Of a DNA stretch of 64,000 bases, positions 13,601-25,175 are shown in pieces; within the stretch, counting starts at the first letter, position 1; each line of letters begins with the position of its first letter. The DNA is from Mytilisepta virgata. Lineage: Eukaryota > Mollusca > Bivalvia > Mytilida > Mytilidae. The stretch is from NCBI GenBank assembly GCA_028015205.1, contig CM051521.1:98370513-98434512 (forward strand). The letters run 5' to 3'. Below the pieces are notes generated by a model, which had not been told where the DNA came from, did not search any database, and saw only the letters and a program-made list of their open reading frames with translations. Made by a program: the position numbers and the translations under genes.

Positions 13601-16600
13601 CTGCTTACCCTTCCTTGGTACCTGAGTTCACTCCTGGTTTTTATAAGAGTTCGTGTTGTTCATTGTTTTTTAGTTTTCAGTGTTTATTTGATGTGCTTGT
13701 GGTTGTTCATTTGTCTTCCCGGGTTTTGTCTGTTTAATGGATTACGTTTTTTGGATTGCTTCCTAGATATATCTGTCCTCATTAATGAATTCATATGTAA
13801 TATTTTCATTATTTGAAACTCTTTTTGCAAATTATAAACTATAAATTATTAGATTAATACGACTGACATGTGAGCCTTAGGTGCCTAGACGACGGTACTG
13901 TACAGACATATGACAAGTAATTTCTGATTAAATCCTGATTGAAAAAAATACATTTATATCCATAAGGACTGAGAATAGCTGTAATATGTTAAATTGTTCT
14001 CCTTCATGCATGGTATATATTGTCAGTTCTTTTGTAAATTTATTCATGAAGAGATTTCTCCAATATTGTTGGGAAACATATTGTCGATCTGCATCGAGAT
14101 AGCCTAAAACCAAAACCTATCTTGTTCAATTGGTTGAGTAGAAATCTATAAGAGAACAATCGAGCTACTAAACAGCCAATTTTGTTGCAATTGACAATGT
14201 AAGCAATTTGATGATAATCCTAAAAAAAGGATTCAACGAAATTATCATCAATCAGCCATTATTATATTTTTGATTATACTATCCAATGTAATTTTGTATC
14301 ACTGACACTTACACACACACACATATATATATACATGTATATACATTTTGTTAAAACATTGTCAATTTCTTTTTGCTTGATAGTCTGGTTTGAGACATTT
14401 TGATATATAGATTCAAATTCCATTTTGTTGATAGAAAATAACATTCAGATTCCCATTAATTACATTGAAAGTTATCCTAGTTTTGGAAAAATATTGGGCG
14501 GAATAACAGATTACTACTATATTCAAACATTGTACAGTTTTAAAATATCTTCGCTATCAGTGAAGATAACTTTTAGCGAATTGGCGTCCAATTGAATTAG
14601 ATGTTAACGCTTGATCATAGTAACTTGGATAAAAATATTTGCTAGCTCGATTACACCAACGGTAATAGTTATTAGTTATTATTTCCCTATACGATTCACA
14701 TGAAAGTGCACTCAATTTCGGAGAGTAAACGACGTGTGTAAACGCAGTCAACATGGCAAACAAAACTATTTGTAATATTTTGTTAACTTGGGGATAATGC
14801 TTATAATTAGTTAGCATGCAGTTGTGGCTTGAATAATGCATTTTATGCTGCATTTGATTTTTGGATTATGCTATGATTGAAAAGTTCAGAAGACTCTTCC
14901 GTGAGATTTACATCTTCCTATACATGTAGTTACGAAATTGGGATGTGAAAATTTGCAAACCTGTCAATTTTTTTATGTAGATTGATCGTTTGCTTGTCTT
15001 GAAGTTGTCTATTATAACCGAAATCTGTTCCGTTTGGTTTGTAATAGAGACTTATAGACTATGACAGAATAATCTTTTAATCGATCGCGAGATAAGTGGT
15101 TTCTGATGATGAGATCACAGAATGTCGCACTTGTGGTATAGAATTAAGATAAAGATTAATTTTGCTAAGGTCAACCTCTTCTGTCAACGAGAAATCTTAT
15201 TAGATCCATTCTATTTAATTGTAGTACAGAATGTTTCCCAATAACCACCAGATATAAGCCTATTCTATATTGTTTCCAATCTCTTGAACCCAGTTGATGT
15301 CAGTTCTGTAAATATTTGAACACTTCCGTTTATAACGGTAATTAGTATTCATATCACATTCTCTTCATCTCAAAGATATATTAGATGTAAATTTATCTTT
15401 CTCTCTTAAATTACATCTGCAATAAAGCCAATAATACAAGCTTTATGTCGAAAACTTACAAGTAAAAAGATTTTGAGTTTTAAGGAGAGATTAATATGTA
15501 TTGTTATAGTGTGATTGGTTTTCGGTTTTTAGTAGATATTTAGATACCAATTTTGATGAATTGTAAACATATATTTGTTTCATCAGCAGGTCCCAAATTT
15601 TCTAACAAAAGGAACAATAAAATTGAAAGAATAGTAACTAAAATTCCGTATTATTTTCAATCTTGCATTATGATGAAAATGTTGCTATAAAATAGCCGTG
15701 AGTCAGTAACTTCAGTGTTGAGTAGTTGTCATTAGCTCTGGAATAGTGGATCAGCCGTTAAATGAAAACTCCATATGCCTGTAGTTGGTCTAATTATCTT
15801 TGGTTATGAATAATTCTAAAATGGTGGCAGGCTCAGGTGTGTATTCTTGTATTTTTGCTTCATTTTAGGTTAAACTTAACACTAAATATAATGGATCAAA
15901 ACATATACTTTCCCAGCAAAATGACGCTAACCACACGCACATAATTTTCACCTTGCACGCACACAAGACGCACGCGTTTCGCACGTTATACGATTGTCAC
16001 CTTCAACCATCTGTACCAATAAGATGACCGTTATCAAGAACAAATCAAAATATAATACGGAACATAGCTTAGAAAGCACTGTCAAAATGAGAAATTTAAT
16101 ACTTTACAACCAGCTCAACAGCTGCTGTTCGGAGTTGGTTGGAGATCAGAATCAAATGACAAAATTAACTCCGTTACCAACGTAGTTATCGATTACCAAA
16201 GGATAGGGTTATACTGAGAAATATTGAAAAGTAATAGAAACTATACAATTTTCACTATTTAGATACAAATGTCTACAGACAGACAACAGACCTTTGCTTT
16301 AAAATGTTTGAAAAAGAAACACATTGTTGATACAAGACAACAGGAACATATCTACTCAGAAAAGAAGATAATGATGGAATCCCGATCACCTTTTATTGCC
16401 AGGTAGATCTATAATTACATTATATTGGTAACATACTTTATTGTAATAAATATCTAAATTAATCCTTTATATGTAACGATTGAAGTTTATAAGCTTACAG
16501 AACCCAATATGAGTAGTGGTCGTTAATGTTTAATGACTAAATTTTATAAGCACATTTTCAACCTAAAATTTATATATATGTAGTGAGTTTTGAAGGCTCC

Positions 16601-19600
16601 ATTTGGTTCAGAGTATCCAGACTTTCGAAATTCAGTTTTTAAACATTAAGAATAATATTTGAAACGAAAAAAATGGGTATAAGAATAAGAATAAAGGGGT
16701 ATGGAGAAAACCACCTGATTGATAAGAACACAGAATGTAGATACATTTGTAGCAATGAAACCTTGTTAAAAGTTACTACATTTTGACATATGAGGAAATT
16801 CAGTTTACCAATTTTTGATGCAAGTGTAACTTTTTCAAGATTTTATTGGATAAAGAGAAAGCAGTCTGTTTGCTATTCGATATCAAAGTAATAACTTTTT
16901 CATTGTCCGATGTTTGATTTATTCGAAAAAAGTCAGTTACTATATATACCCCCTTTTATTCTGCGATTCGAGAAGGACTGAAATTTTGTCTATAAAATCA
17001 GTTTATTTCTATTTAAAATACAATTCTATACAATGCTTTATATTAATAATGAACAGAATTTTTTTTGTACAGGTTGTACAAAACTTTCAAAGATGTTAAA
17101 TATGTATATATGCTAATGGAAGTATGCCTTGGTGGAGAACTATGGACAATACTAAGGGATAGGTATGTGTTGTCTTTTCAATGTCGAGAATCAAAATTAA
17201 AACCCGTGTGAAAGTTATAATTACATCAAATCAACAGCGTGTTCTCTCTTTTATACCGATCAAATATGTTTATTGTTTAGTTGGGGTTTAACGCCGTTTT
17301 CAGCACATTTGGCTATTTCTATTTCGCGGCGGCAAGTTTTTATTGGTGGAGGAAGCCGGAGCACCAGGTGAGAACCGCCAACCTTCGGTAGGAAAATTGG
17401 CAATCCTTGTCAATTAAGGTGGGAGTCGAAAACACCCCGCCATAGGTGAGATTCGAACTCACAACCGCAGTGTTGACAGGCTATAGTGATCATTAGTAGT
17501 CATGACGAACTACCTAGACCCCGTATTACAATTTCCATTGCTTTTGCCCAATTTACATTTATTATATATATTTTACAAATATTAATCTGTTTCGTTCTTA
17601 AATGTTGTATAAAGCGAGCAAAGAGCGCGTCACTTCAAATCAGTTAAAATATTTAACATATAGTTCATTACACTGAGAGTCATATGGCAGTATATGGACC
17701 GGTTGGTCGCCCAACAAAAATTATATGGACCGAAGCGACATTTGACCCGAAATGTCATGAACTATTTGTTATATTATACTTTTCTGGGATTTAATCGAAT
17801 TTAATCGATCTCGCCAAAACGAGGCGGTCCATATAATGTACAGCCGGTCCATATAACCGGCTTAGATAACATAGATAAATAGAGTATTAAAAATGTAAAA
17901 GTATAATATTGGGCATTATTATCCGCCAAAGTTTGTTTTATTATGCTTTTATGCTTTTCAGGTTTGTTTTAGCGATTTTTATTTCTGTATTAATAGATTG
18001 ACAAATTTAAATAAATGAACTGTATATAGCCAAAACATCTACACATTTTTTTCAAGAGGATATTGGCTTTAATGCATGAGGAATTATCGATTCAGACCTG
18101 TCAAATTGTGAGTTCATATTTTAATTATATTGCTTACAGGGGATGCTTTGATGAAATTACAGCCCGTTTTTGTATATCTTGCGTTATAGAAGCCTTTAGA
18201 TATTTACATGACAGAGGGATCATCTACAGGGATCTAAAGCCAGAAAATTTATTATTAGATAGTAGAGGTTATGTAAAGCTGGTGAGTTATTGAATATTTA
18301 TCTTAGATTATGTAATGTAGTATTTAGTCATATTGTATAGTGTACGTATTACATGTATGTTAGTATGATTTTCTTTTTAACATTAAATCAATTTATTGTC
18401 AAAGTTAAGTCTTGAAACAATCTATAATACTAAATTTACGAATTAGCCGAATAGGCGGCAAAACGCCGGTTTCAAAATAAACGATGTATGGTTCAGATTA
18501 TAAAGGTTATTATCGGATTTGACAATCTGCATTTATAAATTTAAACTGCAGTTTTGTTTATGTGCAAATGGAATTTGTATGCACTTTTCCGATTTGAATT
18601 CTCCCAACATATCCCTTAGAAGGTTCTCGAATGCATCATTTTAACACATTGATTTAGATAAACAACTATGCACATATTTTAAATGTATTTCTGTTTGAAA
18701 TTACGGAAGAAGAATAAAACAAATTTAAAACATTCTTCTTAGAGTGGGATGTTTCCGCTTCATGTATTCAGGATTGTTTTTCTACATAACGCAATTATTT
18801 TGAAGATTATGAAGAAGTAAGGTAAAGTTCACAGGAATTCCTAACTTAGTTGTTTTTTGGATTGCTCTGATGTTTACCTTGCACAAAGTGATAAAACCAA
18901 CCATTATCTATTTTTACATTATTTGTCATATGACCTGCCTAAATATATCTCTACCATACAATTCCCTGTAAGCTATAGATAAAAATATTTTTAACAAATG
19001 GTCATCATTATCATTAATGACGAAATTTATCTCGGACATCTTTGATAAATATAAATGTGGACAACACACGCAGCCACACACTAAAAATGCTTTTATCGTC
19101 TGATTATTGGATATATTTGTGAAATTAAGCCTCGCTTGCCCTGCCTATGATAACAATGGAACAATTGGAACAATTATTTTCCAAAAATATGCTCTACATA
19201 ACTCACGGCATCTTTTGAAAAATTCATCCATCACTAAGCAAATGTTTACATCTACAATTTCATTTTCATATTTATTCTGAAGGAAAAAGGTAATGCATTA
19301 TGAAATGTGTATTTAATGAAAGCTTTTCATCAAGTTCAAGTTCAGAATTAATTGTAACAATAAAAATATTGACAATTTATGTGGTTGTGTTTTCGTCATA
19401 GATTTTTTACTTTGATGGAACCTTAAGGTACATTTTGATAATTCTACTTCATCAGTGGATACATCTTCGGTAGTAAAGAATAGCCGTATGACAATTGGGT
19501 CACGTTGACCTAAATTTCACGCTTCATTGACTTTGGTTAAAGTTTGCATTAACATCCATTTCTGGAATACTAAAGCATATATAGACATGAAACTATCAGT

Positions 19601-22600
19601 TGATACCACCTACTTGACAGGAAAGTTTATGGGAAGCCTGTCACAACATCAATATTGAGTTCCTGTTCCATGAATAACATTGCCGCAACAATTTTTTATA
19701 GTCAATATGGCCACCACAAAAAAAAAACATGCTTATTTTCCCGCGCTCTCGCGGGTTCAATGTCTAGTACCTTGCAATAGATCAGCATGTCTTTTTTTCT
19801 ACCTGTTTTTTTTTATGAGTCGTTCGACTCTTTCCGTCCAGATCTGAGGGGCCTCGATGGCAGAGTGGTCTAGGTAGTTCGTTGTGACTACTAATGATCA
19901 GTTGCCTGTCAACACTGAGGTCGTGAGTTTGCTTCTCACCTGTGGTAGGGTGTGCTCGACTACGATCTTATTTGACAAGGATTGCCAATATTCCTACCTA
20001 AGGTCGATTGTTCTCTCCTTGTACTCCGGCTTCCTCCACCAACAATAACTTTGCCGCCGCGAAATAGCCAAATGTAGTGAAAACGGCGTAAAACCCAACC
20101 TAAACAAACAGGCCAGATCTGAGTTGATTAAAATTTTCGCTTATGAATGCAATTTGGAAAAGAGAAGTCATCTTATAATTGATTGCTATGTTGCTCACTG
20201 TTTGAATTTTATAAAAGTTTGGTCATGGTTTTAAAAAATAACCATATATATGTATATTGATATTGTTTCATATATCTAGAATTTTATACAAGTTTGGTCA
20301 TGGTTTTAAAAAATAACCATATATATGTATATTGATATTGTTTCATATATCTAGGCTTTAGTAACGGCCCTGCTACTATATTATGACACTGTAAAAATTT
20401 CTAGCCAAATCCTTTGGTGACACTATTTCGATTTATAAAGACAAGTAAATTACAGGTTTGATAACGAATTTAAAATAACTCATTTCTAGGTAGATTTTGG
20501 TTTTGCAAAGAAAATTGGTCAAGGTCGAAAGACATGGACTTTCTGTGGTACACCTGAATATGTAGCACCCGAAATCATTTTAAATAGGGGTCATGACAGA
20601 GCAGCTGATTACTGGTCACTTGGTATTCTAATGTTTGAATTGCTTACAGGAAGGTAAGATTTATACATCTATTCCAGTAGTTTTAGTTGACGAGTTAACA
20701 CTGCTATTCATATAACAAAAAAATGTCTGGGAGTGGGAAAACCATGCACAAAAAGTATAACAAAGCGGTTGAAAGTGAATCAGTTATGTTGGTAGATCAA
20801 GAATTTAAGAACATTAACAATACTGAATCCTATAGGAATTATATTTTGCATCTTATTTGGTTTGAAGTATCAGGAGGTGTTCTAATACCAGGCATCTATA
20901 TATCTTTCTGACGGAAAACTCAAACTGTCTGTCTCAACTTCATATGCCTACAATAAATTATTTGAGGGTCGTTCTGAAACATGATTCTTAGATAATTGTT
21001 TTGAAATTTTATGATAATAAATTTTGAAAATAATGTTTAAAGTAAAAGATGACCTTACCAGGACTTTGGCTAAACTTGCTAGGACTGTTTTGTTCTTTTG
21101 CTCACAAGGTTTTCATGTTTAGGTTTTGGTTATCCATTGTTTTGGTCATCAGCATATGTACGATGATTGATAATCCGGAGTTTGCGTTGTAATCAAGGGA
21201 TTTACTTTTCTAATAAAGCGGGTATTGGTCCAAACCGGTACTACGAATTCAACCAACTGACTATGTTTTTCATTTTTACATTTCCAAAAAATATGTGTAT
21301 TTTAGGACAACATATGGCTGTAGAATCTACACGTTGGTCTAAATCCTAAAATATAAATAGAAAAGTACAGGGTAGGAACAATAGTTATGACATTTTTCAT
21401 TTGTATTACGTTTAATTCTTTTTTGCTTTGTTCTATTTAATCACTGATAAAAATTGTCTGTAAACATTCGAAATTGTGTTGATGTGCAAAACATACTTCG
21501 TTTACCATTGGTATATGTATGAGAAAATTATTCCAAGTAAGAATAAACGAAGATTAAAGGCTTATGTGAAAGAAAACAATGAGAACGGGAGAACTAAATG
21601 ATATACATTAAGTTTGTTTGTTTTCCCTTATTTGTTTCATTCTCAAGAAATATGAGATGATTTAATTGGTTGATGATAATCTTGAAATAGGTTAGATTTA
21701 GATCCGATAGGTGATTTAATAAAGTTATCTTAGACATACGTTATTGTCGAATCTGTCACCTTGAAATGAGAAAGTTAATGTGAATTTCCCAATATACCAA
21801 CAACCAATAAATTACTATCACAAAATTACTTTGGAATTCCTTCAGGAATTTCGTTAATATGAAAGTTGTCTGCAGAAATTTTGATATAATCATGTGTGTT
21901 AGTCTCAATTCCTCTTGTCCTTTGTGATTACGCTATTTTATTCCCATTTTCAATCTGTCATTTTATATTTTTTTTATTCTGGGTGATAATCTGTCTGCTA
22001 TTTTAGACTTTCATTTTTCATTTTCTAGAATTGCGTCTGGTTTCTTAACAACAACAATATGTTGATTGTCAATTAGGGCATTGAATGATGAAAATAAAAT
22101 CAAAAGTTACGTCAAAACAAGTTCCAATAACCCCATGTTCTCACGAGTGCGTTATGTCAGGTGTTGCTGCAATTATCTTGATTGTGCCCTGTGGTTTTAT
22201 ATAAGAAAAAACAAATGTGGAGTAAAATGTCACGAAGACAGCATCCCATCTCCAAACTAAACAGACCAAAAATAGACATTTAGTGGTCACCATACGATCA
22301 GTGAGTGTGAAACACAACACCATGTGGGAGCCCTAAATTACAAAAAAATAAGTGTATGTCTATTTGTTGTTTTGCTTGTTTGAAATAACCTGAAGATATA
22401 AGAAATTTATTTTTTTTTTTGTTTTGTTTTTTTTTTTTTTTTTTGTTACGAATTAAAGTATTTGCAGGAATGCTTCAGCTTAGGTCGTTTTGATCTTGAT
22501 GTAGATTGAAAGTTTTTTGCTCATTTTTGAAGATCTAACGGTGTTTTTTATTATAAGGAACTGCATACTTTTTAAAATTTATTTATTATTATGTTCCAGT

Positions 22601-25089
22601 ATTGCAGTTGGTTAGTTTTTCGTGAATATGTTATTAACACCACATTCTTTTTACTTATTATTTAACATCTTATTGACCAGGATACGAAATATGTTTGTAT
22701 GAATGAATAAATTTTTACATAGCTAATTTCTTAAAGAGATATAGTAGCTTAAAGTTATTCCATTTATGTTGCAATAATATAATTAGGTTAACGAAGTACT
22801 GTATGAAAAAATGAAAAAAATGAACATATTAGTCCTGAAGGAAAGTGGATTATTCTGAATGGATCCTACGATAAGTCTAGATTTATTGGGAATCCATATT
22901 CATTTTTTCCAGCGGGTCGGGGTTGGTAACCGGATTAAGTATATAGCATCAGTTGTATAAAAATTAATGAAGATACATCGTAACAGCAATGTTTAACCAT
23001 GATGCTCCAATTATAAAAAAACAACATTCCAACGTTAGTCAAAATACAAAAACAATGTAGGTACAGCTGTTAACAGTTGTGGGGGTTAAACCGGTTTTTC
23101 TTTACCTAATGGAATGCCTGCATTTTAATAAAATTAACTCAGGTAATCAAACCTGCTGATCAGGTATTATTTTAGATTAAAAATAGCAAGAGTAATCATT
23201 AGTACTACTTTCAAATATTATGTAATGATTCAGCATCCAGAAGTATAAGTATCTTTGTAAGAAACAGCAAACCAATAACCTTCCAGTGCATTATGAGTTT
23301 GGCGACAGAGCTTTAAATACTATGCATACAAAATTGAGAAATATTTACAGTTCCCTGAATCACGACCTGTATCGTGCAATTATAGCATAAAATTCAGAAT
23401 ATGAATATGGTTACTTTTAGAATGTCCTGTTTGTGTTCAGGCAAGAACATTACTTTTGATTAGTTTTCATTTCCTGTATCTATGGAAGTCCTACTGGCGA
23501 AAAGCTATCTTTCGATCCTGAAATTAATATTAATTGGTATACATTTGAAATAGGGTTAGTAATATACATGAGAAGTTGCTTGTATACGGGAAATTTTTTA
23601 ATCTCTCTTTTTTCATCAAATTTTGGAGACTGTCTTTTTCAACTATTTCATGGTACCAGGGGTAATGCATAAGACGTCACAGGTACATTTCGTCGATTTA
23701 CGACTAATCAAATTATTTACTTCACTTTCTCCTTCTAAATCAAGTGATTCTCCATTATATACTTAAAGATTTACCATGTAAAATGTATACAAGGAGAAAT
23801 CGTGCTGTAGAAGACCATTGCCTGCCTTTTTCAAACAAGAACTTAACACATAGACGTGACAACTTCTCAACAACATACCTTTCGAGGTTTGGTTACTTTG
23901 AGATCATACCAAGACTGATACGGAAAACCGACCTTTTCGAGGTTTGGTTACTTTGAGATTATACCAAGACTGATACAGAAAAACCTATTAAATCGCTATA
24001 AATGATTAAACAATGGGGCTGTTATTCTTTTATACAGACTTTACGATATAATATTTATTATATTTAATCATTTACTGACATTTCAGTCCACCATTTGCTG
24101 GTTCCGATCCAATGAAAACTTACAACATTATTCTCAAGGGTATCGATGTGATAGAATTTCCTAGGAGAGTTGGTAAGACGGCTACAACGCTGATCAAAAA
24201 GTTATGTAGAGATAGTCCAGCTGAACGATTAGGATACGGCAAAGGCAATATCAACGAGATTAAAAAGCACAAGTGAGTAATATACAAACTTTAAACAGTC
24301 TAGATAACATTTGTTTCACATCTTTCTATTCCTTAAATTAGTAAAATGATTTGATTTTCTCCTAAACGTTATGGCAGATTTAGTTTGATGACTGATTACC
24401 TCTATATGTTTTTTATATGGTAGATTTAGTGGTTTGGTTATATTAAAATGGTAACAAACAAACCAGCATAGTCTCAAAAAAAATTGATGGAACTATGTTG
24501 CTTAATTAAGATGATGTTTCGTGCTGTATAAATTTGTTATGTTGAATCCTAACTGTATCACTCTGCTGTTAGCCTGTTACATTATCTAATCAGAGTTTGC
24601 CTACTTGGTATATTATATTTATGTACATCCGAATTTTATTTGTGAAACATGTTTTATTTTTTCAAAATATGTTTCAAAGTATTATATCGAAAAGCTCATA
24701 CAAGACAAAAAAAAAGGAAATGTTCTGTTTGTACATGTTGTACACGACAAGTCTATAAATATGTGTAAAAAAACTTTTAATCACTTGGTTATACAATATA
24801 TTATTGAAAAGATAATGATTTCAGTTAATTCTGTGTGAAAGTAATTAATTGGTTTTTACATAAATCACTATAACCTTCATCATCCTAATACATTACAGTA
24901 AATCGATATGAAATAACGCCAGTTTACTATATTCGTTTTTCTTTGGCGTAAAGTGTCAGTTATCCTCTTTGGGTTTTTTTTTCGGATATTCACATCAAAT
25001 GTATGATTTTAGATGGTTCCAAGGATTTGACTGGGAAGGCCTACAGTCCAGAACAATGATACCTCCAATTGTACCAAAGGTGAGAATTT

Positions 25090-25175
<86 letters not shown>

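Larger units (their letters stand above)
18282..20489 (+). other. PKG intron between exons k and l
   Basis: Contains the SINE and the 75-bp duplication. The rest (18282-19800) shows nothing recognisable. Confidence 0.7.
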
